Below are positions 1-11,345 of a stretch of DNA of 64,000 nt, in pieces. The stretch is from Echiichthys vipera (taxonomy: Eukaryota > Chordata > Actinopteri > Perciformes > Trachinidae). The stretch is taken from positions 30,422,170-30,486,169 of the forward strand of contig OY829659.1 of the NCBI GenBank assembly GCA_963691815.1. Reading direction: 5' to 3'. The notes beneath the pieces are model-generated. The model had not been told where the DNA came from. It was given only the letters and a program-made list of their open reading frames with translations, and searched no databases. The first letter of the stretch is position 1, and the number at the start of each line of letters is the position of its first letter. Both the position numbers and the translations under genes were made by a program.

Positions 1-3000
1 ACCACAAGAACATGACGAAACAACTAAAAACAGACGCAAAACACCACAAAAACGCGATGAAACCTCTTAAAACAGATGAAAACACCACAAAACCGTGATG
101 AAACAACTAAAAACAGATGCAAAACTCAACAAAAACGTGATGAAACGACTAAAAACACACGCAAAACTCCACAAAAACATGATGAAACGACTAAAAACAG
201 ACGAAAACACCACAAAAACATTACAAAACGACTAAAAACAGATGAAAACACCACAAAAACACGAAAAAACGACTAAAAAACAGATGAAAACACCACAATA
301 ACATGACAAAAACGACTAAAAACAGATGAGAACACCACAAAAACGTGATGAAACGACTGAAAACAGACGCAAAATTCCACAAAAATGTGATGAAACGATT
401 AAAAACGGACACTTAGCATCACAAAAACATGACAAAACGACTAAAAACAGATGAAAACACAGCAAAAACGTGATGAAACTCCTAAAAACAGATAAAAAAA
501 AACAAAAAACATGACAAAACAACTAAAAACAGACGAAAACACCACAGAAACGTGATGAAATGACTAAAAACAGACAAAAACACCACAAAAACGTGATGAA
601 CCGACTTACAATAGATGAAAACACCACAAAAACGTGACAAAATGACTAAAAACAGATGAAAACACCACAAAAACGTGATGAACCGACTTAAAACAGATGA
701 GAACACCACAAAAACGTGACAAAACGACTAAAAACAAGCGCAAAACTCCACAAAAATATGATGAAACGACTAAAACCGGATGAAAGCACTACAAAAACAT
801 GATGAAACGACTAAAAACAGATGAAAACACCACTAAAACGTGACAAAACAACTATAAACAGATGCAAAACTCCACAAAAACATTATGAAACGACTAAAAA
901 CAGATGTAAACACCACAAAACGCGATGAAACGTCCAAAAAACCGACGAAAACACCACAAAAAAATTACAAAACGACTAAAAACAGATGAAAACACCACAA
1001 AAACATGATGAAACACTTAGAAACAGATGAAAACAACACCTAAAACAGACGAAAACACCACAAAAACACGAAAAAACGACTAAAAAACAGATGAAAACAC
1101 CACAATAACATGACAAAAACGACTAAAAACAGATGAGAACACCACAAAAACGTGATGAAACGACTGAAAACAGACGCAAAATTCCACAAAAATGTGATGA
1201 AACGATTAAAAACGGACGCTTAGCATCACAAAAACATGACAAAACGACTAAAAACAGATGAAAACACTGCAAAAACGTGATGAAACTCCTAAAAACAGAT
1301 AAAAAAAAACTAAAAACATGACAAAACAACTAAAAACAGATGAAAACACCACAGAAACGTGATGAAATGACTAAAAACAGACAAAAACACCACAAAAACG
1401 TGATGAACCGACTTACAATAGATGAAAACACCACAAAAACGTGATGAACCGACTTACAATAGATGAAAACACCACAAAAACGTGACAAAATGACTAAAAA
1501 CAGAAGAAAACACCACAAAAACGTGATGAACCGACTTAAAACAGAAGACACCACAAAAACGTGACAAAACGACTAAAAACAGGCGCAAAACTCCACAAAA
1601 ATATGATGAAACGACTAAAAACGGATGAAAGCACCACAAAAAGGTGACAAAACGACTAAAAACAGACGAAAACACCACAAGAACATGACGAAACAACTAA
1701 AAACAGACGCAAAACACCACAAAAACGCGATGAAACCTCTTAAAACAGATGAAAACACCACAAAACCGTGATGAAACAACTAAAAACAGATGCAAAACTC
1801 AACAAAAACGTGATGAAACGACTAAAAACACACGCAAAACTCCACAAAAACATGATGAAACGACTAAAAACAGACGAAAACACCACAAAAACATTACAAA
1901 ACGACTAAAAACAGATGAAAACACCACAAAAACACGAAAAAACGACTAAAAAACAGATGAAAACACCACAATAACATGACAAAAACGACTAAAAACAGAT
2001 GAGAACACCACAAAAACGTGATGAAACGACTGAAAACAGACGCAAAATTCCACAAAAATGTGATGAAACGATTAAAAACGGACACTTAGCATCACAAAAA
2101 CATGACAAAACGACTAAAAACAGATGAAAACACAGCAAAAACGTGATGAAACTCCTAAAAACAGATAAAAAAAAACAAAAAACATGACAAAACAACTAAA
2201 AACAGACGAAAACACCACAGAAACGTGATGAAATGACTAAAAACAGACAAAAACACCACAAAAACGTGATGAACCGACTTACAATAGATGAAAACACCAC
2301 AAAAACGTGACAAAATGACTAAAAACAGATGAAAACACCACAAAAACGTGATGAACCGACTTAAAACAGATGAGAACACCACAAAAACGTGACAAAACGA
2401 CTAAAAACAAGCGCAAAACTCCACAAAAATATGATGAAACGACTAAAACCGGATGAAAGCACTACAAAAACATGATGAAACGACTAAAAACAGATGAAAA
2501 CACCACTAAAACGTGACAAAACAACTATAAACAGATGCAAAACTCCACAAAAACATTATGAAACGACTAAAAACAGATGTAAACACCACAAAACGCGATG
2601 AAACGTCCAAAAAACCGACGAAAACACCACAAAAAAATTACAAAACGACTAAAAACAGATGAAAACACCACAAAAACATGATGAAACACTTAGAAACAGA
2701 TGAAAACAACACCTAAAACAGACGAAAACACCACAAAAACACTAAAAAACGACTAAAAAACAGATGAAAACACCACAATAACATGACAAAAACGACTAAA
2801 AACAGATGAGAACACCACAAAAACGTGATGAAACGACTGAAAACAGACGCAAAATTCCACAAAAATGTGATGAAACGATTAAAAACGGACGCTTAGCATC
2901 ACAAAAACATGACAAAACGACTAAAGACAGATGAAAACACCGCAAAAACGTGATGAAACTCCTAAAAACAGATAAAAAAAAACAAAAAACATGACAAAAC

Positions 3001-3346
3001 AACTAAAAATAGACGAAAACACCACAGAAACGTGATGAAATGACTAAAAACAGACAAAAACACCACAAAAACGTGATGAACCGACTTACAATAGATGAAA
3101 ACACCACAAAAACGTGATGAACCGACTTACAATAGATGAAAACACCACAAAAACGTGACAAAATGACTAAAAACAGATGAAAACACCACAAAAACGTGAT
3201 GAACCGACTTAAAACAGAAGACACCACAAAAACGTGACAAAACGACTAAAAACAGGCGCAAAACTCCACAAAAATATGATGAAACGACTAAATACGGATG
3301 AAAGCACCACAAAAAGGTGACAAAACGACTAAAAACAGACGAAAAC
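1..3346. repeat. Tandem 1673-bp higher-order repeat, two full copies
   Basis: Bases 1-1673 and 1674-3346 are direct copies with only scattered substitutions by eye; blocks at 76, 221, 316 and 482 recur exactly 1673 bp later. A third copy begins at 3347 and matches for only ~200 bp before the order of variant monomers changes. 1673 bp is close to 41 monomers of 41 bp (1681), so the unit holds about 41 monomers with small indels. High identity between units built from diverged monomers is the usual signature of unequal exchange acting on higher-order units. Confidence 0.9.
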
Positions 3347-3894
3347 ACCACAAGAACATGACAAAACAACTAAAAACAGACGCAAAACACCACAAAAACG
3401 CGATGAAACCTCTTAAAACAGATGAAAACACCACAAAACCGTGATGAAACAACTAAAAACAGATGCAAAACTCAACAAAAACGTGATGAAACGACTAAAA
3501 ACAGACGCAAAACTCCACAAAAACATGATGAAACGACTAAAAACACACGCAAAACTCCACAGAAACATGACAAAACGACTATAAACAGATGAAAACACCA
3601 CTAAAGCGTGACAAAACGATTAAAAACAGGCAACACCACAAAAACCTGAGAAAAGTACTAAAAACAGACGCAAAACACCACAAAAACAATATGAAACGAC
3701 TAAAAGCAGACAAAAACACGACAAAAACATGTCAAACAGCTAAAAACGGATGAAAACACCACAAAAACATGACAAAACGACTGAAAAAAGATCAAAACAC
3801 CACAAAAACATTATGAAACAACTTAAAACAGACGAAAACACCACAAATATGATGAAACGACTTAAAACAGATGAAAACACCACAAAAACATGAC

Positions 3895-5956
3895 AAAAAT
3901 GACTAGAAACAGATGAAAACACCAAAAAAACGTGACAAAACGACTGAAAAAAGATCAAGACACCACAAAAACATTATGAAACGACTAAAAGCAGACAAAA
4001 ACACCACAAAAACATTATGAAACGACTTAAAACAGACAAAAACACGACAAAAACATGACAAACAGCTAAAAACGGATGAAAACACCACAAAAACATGACA
4101 AAACGACTGAAAAAAGATCAAAACACCACAAAAATATGATGAAATGACTAAAAACAGATGAAAACTCCACAAAAACATCATGAAACGACTAAAAACAGAC
4201 CCAAAGCTCCATAAAACAATGCAAAACGACTAAAAACAGACGCAAAAGTCCACAAAAACATGATGAAACGACTAAAAACAGATGAAAAAATCACAAAAAC
4301 GTGACAAAAACGACTAAAAACGGATGAAAGCTCCACAAAAAGGTAACTTAACGACTAAAAACAGAAGAAAACACTTCAAGAACATAACAAAACAACTAAA
4401 AACAGACGCAAAACTCCACAAAAACATGATGTAACGACTAAAAACAGATGAAAACACCACAAAAACGTGATGAAATGACTAAAAACGGACGAAAACACCA
4501 CAAGAACATGACAAAAAGACTAAAAACAGACGCAAAGCTCCACAGAAACATGACGAAACGACTAAAAACAGATGAAAACACCACAAAAACGTGACAAAAC
4601 GATTAAAAACAGACAAAAACACCACAAAAACGTGATGTAACGACTAAAAACAGACGCAAAACTCCACAAAAACATAATGAAACGACTAAAAACAGATGTA
4701 AACACCACAAAACGCGATGAAACGCCCAAAAAACAGATGAAAACACCACAATAACATGACAAAAACGACTAAAAACAGATGAGAACACCACAAAAACGTG
4801 ATGAAACGACTGAAAACAGACGCAAAATTCCACAAAAATGTGATGAAACGATTAAAAACGGACACTTAGCATCACAAAAACATGACAAAACGACTAAAAA
4901 CAGACGAAAACACCACAGAAACGTGATGAAATGACTAAAAACAGACAAAAAAAATTTCATCACGTTTTTGTGGTATTTTTGTCAAAAATACCACAAAAAC
5001 GTGATGAACCGACTTACAATAGATGAAAACACCACAAAAACATGACAAAAATGACTAGAAACAGATGAAAACACCAAAAAAACGTGATAAAACAACTATA
5101 AACAGACGAAACACACCACAAAAACATGACAAAACGACTGAAAAAAGATCAAGACACCACAAAAACATTATGAAACGACTAAAAGCAGACAAAAACACCA
5201 CAAAAACATTATGAAACGACTTAAAACAGACAAAAACACGACAAAAACATGACAAACAGCTAAAAACGGATGAAAACACCACAAAAACATGACAAAACGA
5301 CTGAAAAAAGATCGAAACACCACAAAAATATGATGAAATGACTAAAAACAGATGAAAACTCCACAAAAACATCATGAAACGACTAAAAACAGACCCAAAG
5401 CTCCATAAAACAATGCAAAACGACTAAAAACAGACGCAAAAGTCCACAAAAACATGATGAAACGACTAAAAACAGATGAAAAAATCACAAAAACGTGACA
5501 AAAACGACTAAAAACGGATGAAAGCTCCACAAAAAGGTGACTTAACGACTAAAATCAGACGAAAACACTTCAAGAACATAACAAAACAACTAAAAACAGA
5601 CGCAAAACTCCACAAAAACATGATGTAACGACTAAAAACAGATGAAAACACCACAAAAACGTGATGAAATGACTAAAAACGGACGAAAACACCACAAGAA
5701 CATGACAAAAAGACTAAAAACAGACGCAAAGCTCCACAAAAACATGACGAAACGACTAAAAACAGATGAAAACACCACAAAAACGTGACAAAACGATTAA
5801 AAACAGACTAAAACACCACAAAAACGTGATGAAACGACTAAAAACAGAACCAAAACTCCACAAAAACATAATGAAACGACTAAAAACAGATGTAAACACC
5901 ACAAAACGCGATGAAACGTCCAAAAAACAGATGAAAACACCACAATAACATGACAA
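3895..5956. repeat. ~1.2-kb direct duplication inside domain A
   Basis: The block at ~3895-4762 is repeated at ~5047-5956. The offset is ~1152 bp at the left end and 1194 bp further right; the change of about 41-42 bp shows the second copy gained (or the first lost) exactly one monomer near 5080-5120. The second copy follows the first palindrome. Confidence 0.8.
4956..5008. repeat. 53-bp palindrome made of an inverted monomer
   Basis: Arms 4956-4981 and 4983-5008 are perfect 26-bp reverse complements around a single T at 4982. The right arm is ordinary array sequence ('ccacaaaaacgtgatgaa'); the left arm is the same sequence inverted, so this is one of the few places where the array orientation flips. 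Flanks resume the normal orientation. Confidence 0.95.
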
Positions 5957-6230
5957 AAACGACTAAAAACAGATGAGAACACCACAAAAACGTGATGAAA
6001 CGACTGAAAACAGACGCAAAATTCCACAAAAATGTGATGAAACGATAAAAAACGGACACTTAGCATCACAAAAACATGACAAAACGACTAAAAACAGATG
6101 AAAACACAGCAAAAACGTGATGAAACTCCTAAAAACAGATAAAAAAAACAAAAAACATGACAAAACAACTAAAAACAGACGAAAACACCACAGAAACGTG
6201 ATGAAATGACTAAAAACAGACAAAAAAATT

Positions 6231-6283
6231 TTCATCACGTTTTTGTGGTATTTTTGTCAAAAATACCACAAAAACGTGATGAA
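6231..6283. repeat. Second copy of the 53-bp palindrome
   Basis: Arms 6231-6256 and 6258-6283 repeat the 26+1+26 structure of 4956-5008, in the same context (after 'tgactaaaaacagacaaaa'). Its presence in a second place fits duplication of the palindrome with the surrounding monomers. Confidence 0.95.
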
Positions 6284-6844
6284 CCGACTTACAATAGATG
6301 AAAACACCACAAAAACGTGACAAAATGACTAAAAACAGATGAAAACACCACAAAAACGTGATGAACCGACTAAAAACAGGCGCAAAACTCCACAAAAATA
6401 TAATGAAACGACTAAAAACAGATGTAAACACCACAAAACGCGATGAAACGACTAAAAACAGACGCAAAACTCCACAAAAACATAATGAAACGACTAAAAA
6501 CAGATGTAAACACCACAAAACGCGATGAAACGTCCAAAAAACAGATGAAAACACCACAATAACATGACAAAAAAGACTAAAAACAGATGAGAACACCACA
6601 AAAACGTGATGAAACGACTGAAAACAGACGCAAAATTCCACAAAAATGTGATGAAACGATTAAAAACGGACACTTAGCATCACAAAAACATGACAAAACG
6701 ACTAAAAACAGATGAAAACACAGCAAAAACGTGATGAAACTCCTAAAAACAGATAAAAAAAACAAAAAACATGACAAAACAACTAAAAACAGACGAAAAC
6801 ACCACAGAAACGTGATGAAATGACTAAAAACAGACAAAAAAAAT

Positions 6845-6869
6845 GTCATCACGTTTTTGTGGTATTTTT
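6845..6869. repeat. Half-palindrome (left arm only)
   Basis: The inverted arm seen at 4956 and 6231 occurs here with one change near its start, but it runs straight into 'ccgacttacaatag'; the facing right arm is missing. It looks like a palindrome that lost one arm by deletion. Confidence 0.85.
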
Positions 6870-8499
6870 CCGACTTACAATAGATGAAAACACCACAAAA
6901 ACGTGAAAAAATGACTAAAAACAGATGAAAACACCACAAAAACGTGATGAACCGACTTAAAACAGATGAGAACACCACAAAAACGTGACAAAACGACTAA
7001 AAACAGGCGCAAAACTCCACAAAAATATGATGAAACGACTAAAAACGGATGAAAGCACCACAAAAACATGATGAAACGACTACAAACAGATGAAAACACC
7101 ACAAAAACATGATAAAACGACTAAAAACAGACGCAAAACTCCACAGAAATGTGACAAAACGACTAAAAACAGATGAAAACACCACTAAAACGTGACAAAA
7201 CAACTATAAACAGATGCAAAACTCCACAAAAACATTATGAAACGACTAAAAACAGATGTAAACACCACAAAACGCGATGAAACGTCCAAAAAACCGACGA
7301 AAACACCACAAAAACATTACAAAACGACTAAAAACAGATGAAAACACCACAAAAACATGATGAAACACTTAGAAACAGATGAAAACAACACCTAAAACAG
7401 ACGAAAACACCACAAAAACATTACAAAACGACTAAAAAACAGATGAAAACACCACAATAACATGACAAAAACGACTAAAAACAGATGAGAACACCACAAA
7501 AACGTGATGAAACGACTGAAAACAGACGCAAAATTCCACAAAAATGTGATGAAACGATTAAAAACGGACGCTTAGCATCACAAAAACATGACAAAACGAC
7601 TAAAAACAGATGAAAACACCGCAAAAACGTGATGAAACTCCTAAAAAACAGATTAAAAAAAACAAAAAACATGACAAAACAACTAAAAACAGACGAAAAC
7701 ACCACAGAAACGTGATGAAATGACTAAAAACAGACAAAAACACCACAAAAACGTGATGAACCGACTTACAATAGATGAAAACACCACAAAAACGTGACAA
7801 AATGACTAAAAACAGATGAAAACACCACAAAAACGTGATGAACCGACTTAAAACAGAAGACACCACAAAAACGTGACAAAACGACTAAAAACAGGCGCAA
7901 AACTCCACAAAAATATGATGAAACGACTAAAAACGGATGAAAGCACCACAAAAAGGTGACAAAACGACTAAAAACAGACGAAAACACCACAAGAACATGA
8001 CAAAACAACTAAAAACAGACGCAAAACACCACAAAAACTCGATGAAACCTCTTAAAACAGATGAAAACACCACAAAACCGTGATGAAACAACTAAAAACA
8101 GATGCAAAACTCAACAAAAACGTGATGAAACGACTAAAAACACACGCAAAACTCCACAAAAACATGATGAAACGACTAAAAACACACGCAAAACTCCACA
8201 GAAACATGACAAAACGACTATAAACAGATGAAAACACCACTAAAGCGTGACAAAACGATTAAAAACAGGCAACACCACAAAAACCTGAGAAAAATACTAA
8301 AAACAGACGCAAAACACCACAAAAACAATATGAAACGACTAAAAGCAGACAAAAACACCACAAAAACATTATGAAACGACTTAAAACAGACAAAAACACG
8401 ACAAAAACATGACAAACAGCTAAAAACGGATGAAAACACCACAAAAACATGACAAAACGACTGAAAAAAGATCAAAACACCACAAAAATATGATGAAAT

Positions 8500-9990
8500 C
8501 AGAATCAGAATCAGAATCAGAATACTTTATTGATCCCCGGGGGGAAATTCTTTTGTTCCAATGCTCCGTGCACAGTAGAAACAAGCCATAAAGATGAATA
8601 AAGTAGAAATAAAATAAAGTAAAGATTCAAATAAAATACAATTAAAATAAATCTAAAGTAGCTAATAAATAGCCAATAAAATACAGTTCAAATAAATAAT
8701 AAACAATCAAGTAAACAATCTGAAGTGAGTGTGAAAATACAATCTGAGATATATACACTGTACAATTAGGTTGTTATGGCAAATGAAATGAAATGAGAAC
8801 AGATATTGATATTTTGTTTTGTTTTGTTTTGAAGTAGTCAAGAGTCCGATAATTAAAGAGATGAGTTGTACAGTTTAATGGCCACAGGTAAGAATGACCT
8901 CCTGTGGCGCTCAGTGGTGCATTTAGTAGCAATCAGTCTCTGGCTGAAGGTTCTCCTCTGTTCAGCCAGAGTGTTGTGGAGAGGGTGAGAGCCATGCTGC
9001 AGTATCGCCCGCACCTTCGACAGCATCCTCCTGTCTGACACTGCAGCCAAGGTGTCCAGCTCCACCCCCACAATGTCACTGGCCTTTCTGATCAGTTTAT
9101 TGAGTCTGTTGGCATCTGCAACCTTCAGTCTGCTGCCCCAGCACACTACAGCAAACATAAAAGCACTAGCCACCACAGACTCATAAAACATCCTCAGCAT
9201 GGTCCGACAGATGTTGAAGGAGCGGAGCCTCCTCAGAAAATAGAGGCGGCTCTGTCCCTTCTTGTAAAGGACTTCAGTGTTCTTAGTCCAGTCCAGTTTA
9301 TTGTCAATGAACACCCCCAGATATTTGTAGTGTTCTACAATGTCCACGTTATGCCCCCGGATGGAAACTGGGGTCACTGGTGTCTTTGTCCTCCTCAGAT
9401 CCACCACCAGCTCTTTGGTTTTTGCTGTGTTGAGCTGCAGGTGGTTCAGCTCACACCATGTGACAAAGTTGTCAACCACAGCCCTGTATTCAGCCTCCTC
9501 ACCCTTACTGATACATCCCACTACAGCAGAGTCATCAGAAAACTTCTGAAGATGGCAAGACTCTGTCTGGTAGCTGAAGTCCGTGGTGTAAAGGGTGAAG
9601 AGGAAAGGAGAGAGAACAGTCCCTTGTGGTGCGCCAGTGCTGCTAACCACTGTATCTGACACACAGTGACGCAGGCGCACGTACTGTGGTCGACCAGTGA
9701 GGTAGTCCACAATCCAGGAAACAAGGGGGGGATCCACCAGCATCGCCGTCATCTTGTCACCCAGTAGAGCAGGCCTGATGGTGTTGAATGCGCTGGAGAA
9801 GTCAAAGAAAGTGACCCTCACAGTGCTCCTCGGCTTGTCCAGGTGGGTGTAGGCACGGTTTAGCAGGTAGATGATGGCATCCTCAACTCCAATCCGGGGC
9901 TGATAGGCGAACTGCAGGGGGTCCAGGTGTGGCCTGACCATAGGCCTGAGCTGCTCCAGGACGAGTCTCTCCAGGGTCTTCATGATATGA
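8500..9990 (-). mobile_element. 5'-truncated LINE inserted in the satellite
   Basis: Non-LTR retrotransposon fragment of about 1.49 kb. On the plus strand it opens with repeats of 'cagaat', the reverse complement of a short-repeat 3' tail, followed by a 3' UTR (8520-8852) and a reverse-transcriptase frame. It is 5' truncated at 9990. Array sequence on both sides matches an uninterrupted copy at ~5320-5460, so the insertion split one monomer. 'gaaat' at 8495-8499 and 9991-9995 is a possible short target duplication, though it is also normal array sequence. Clade assignment to the Jockey/L2/CR1/Rex group is from protein resemblance only. Confidence 0.93.
8853..9986 (-). CDS. LINE reverse transcriptase, C-terminal part
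   Basis: About 377 LINE-derived residues. Reverse-transcriptase motifs in order: 'FFDFSSAFNTI' (motif A with the catalytic Asp), 'GAPQGTVLSPFLFTLY' (motif B), 'FSDDSAVVG' (motif C, both Asp present), then a thumb and C-terminal region ending 'FLPVAIKLYNSSL'. The endonuclease domain and the N-terminal part of the RT are absent, as expected for 5' truncation. The open frame extends upstream into satellite to a Met at 10031, adding about 15 satellite-encoded residues; that start is fortuitous. Without its 5' end the copy cannot be autonomous. Family is confident, exact clade is not. Confidence 0.9.
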   Translation of the reverse strand: MMKTLERLVLEQLRPMVRPHLDPLQFAYQPRIGVEDAIIYLLNRAYTHLDKPRSTVRVTFFDFSSAFNTIRPALLGDKMTAMLVDPPLVSWIVDYLTGRPQYVRLRHCVSDTVVSSTGAPQGTVLSPFLFTLYTTDFSYQTESCHLQKFSDDSAVVGCISKGEEAEYRAVVDNFVTWCELNHLQLNTAKTKELVVDLRRTKTPVTPVSIRGHNVDIVEHYKYLGVFIDNKLDWTKNTEVLYKKGQSRLYFLRRLRSFNICRTMLRMFYESVVASAFMFAVVCWGSRLKVADANRLNKLIRKASDIVGVELDTLAAVSDRRMLSKVRAILQHGSHPLHNTLAEQRRTFSQRLIATKCTTERHRRSFLPVAIKLYNSSL

Positions 9991-11345
9991 GAAATGACTA
10001 AAAACAGATGAAAACTCCACAAAAACATCATGAAACGACTAAAAACAGACCCAAAGCTCCATAAAACAATGCAAAACGACTAAAAACAGACGCAAAAGTC
10101 CACAAAAACATGATGAAACGACTAAAAACAGATGAAAAATCACAAAAACGTGACAAAAACGACTAAAAACGGATGAAAGCTCCACAAAAAGGTGACTTAA
10201 CGACTAAAAACAGACGAAAACACCACAAAAACGTGATGAAATGACTAAAAACGGACGAAAACACCACAAGAACATGACAAAAAGACTAAAAACAGACGCA
10301 AAACTCCACAGAAACATGACGAAGCGACTAAAAACAGATGAAAACACCACAAAAACGTGACAAAACGATTAAAAACAGACAAAAACACCACAAAAACGTG
10401 ATGAAACGACTAAAAACAGACGCAAAACTCCACAAAAACATAATGAAAAGACTAAAAACAGATGTAAACACCACAAAACGCGATGAAACGTCCTAAAAAC
10501 AGACGAAAACACCACAAAAACATTACAAAACGACTAAAAACAGATGAAAACATCACAAACACACGAAAAATCGACTAAAAAACAGATGAAAACACCACAA
10601 TAACATGACAAAAACGACTAAAAACAGATGAGAACACCACAAAAACGTGATGAAACGACTGAAAACAGACGCAAAATTCCACAAAAATGTGATGAAACGA
10701 TTAAAAACGGACGCTTAGCATCACAAAAACATGACAAAACGACTAAAAACAGATGAAAACACAGCAAAAACGTGATGAAACTCCTTAAAACAGATTTAAA
10801 AAAACATGACAAACCAACTAAAAACAGACGAAAACACCACAGAAACGTGATGAAATGACTAAAAACAGACAAAAACACCACAAAAACGTGATGAACCGAC
10901 TTACAATAGATGAAAACACCACAAAAACGTGACAAAATGACTAAAAACAGATGAAAACACCACAAAAACGTGATGAACCGACTTAAAACAGATGAGAACA
11001 CCACAAAAACGTGACAAAACGACTAAAAACAGGCGCAAAACTCCACAAAAATATGATGAAACGACTAAAAACGGATGAAAGCACCACAAAAAGGTGACAA
11101 AACGACTAAAAACAGACGAAAACACCACAAGAACATGACAAAACAACTAAAAACAGACGCAAAACACCACAAAAACGTGATGAAACGACTACAAACAGAT
11201 GAAAACACCACAAAAACATGATAAAACGACTAAAAACAGACGCAAAACTGCACAGAAATGTGACTAAACGACTAAAAACAGATGAAAACACCACTAAAAC
11301 GTGACAAAACAACTATAAACAGATGCAAAACTCCACAAAAACATT
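9991..11345. repeat. 41-bp satellite array, domain A (right part)
   Basis: The array resumes after the LINE in the same orientation and phase, continuing the block seen at ~5340-5500. It holds the last 'ttagcatcac' variant monomer of the window near 10716. The boundary with domain B near 11.35 kb is approximate and placed where block similarity to the left part ends. Confidence 0.9.

Larger units (their letters stand above)
1..8499. repeat. 41-bp satellite array, domain A (left part)
   Basis: Head-to-tail array of a ~41-bp monomer with core 'cgactaaaaacag', then 'gaaaacaccacaaaaacg', then either 'tgatgaaa' or 'tgacaaaa'. The plus strand is dominated by A with few T, so strand asymmetry is extreme. 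A diagnostic variant monomer containing 'ttagcatcac' recurs near 413, 1219, 2086, 2894, 4866, 6060, 6674 and 7571, and again near 10716, but not further right; I use it to define domain A. The many 60-140 residue minus-strand reading frames are periodic translations of the repeat: 41 is not a multiple of 3, so three monomers give a 41-residue peptide period. I call no gene. The array starts before the window. Confidence 0.97.
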
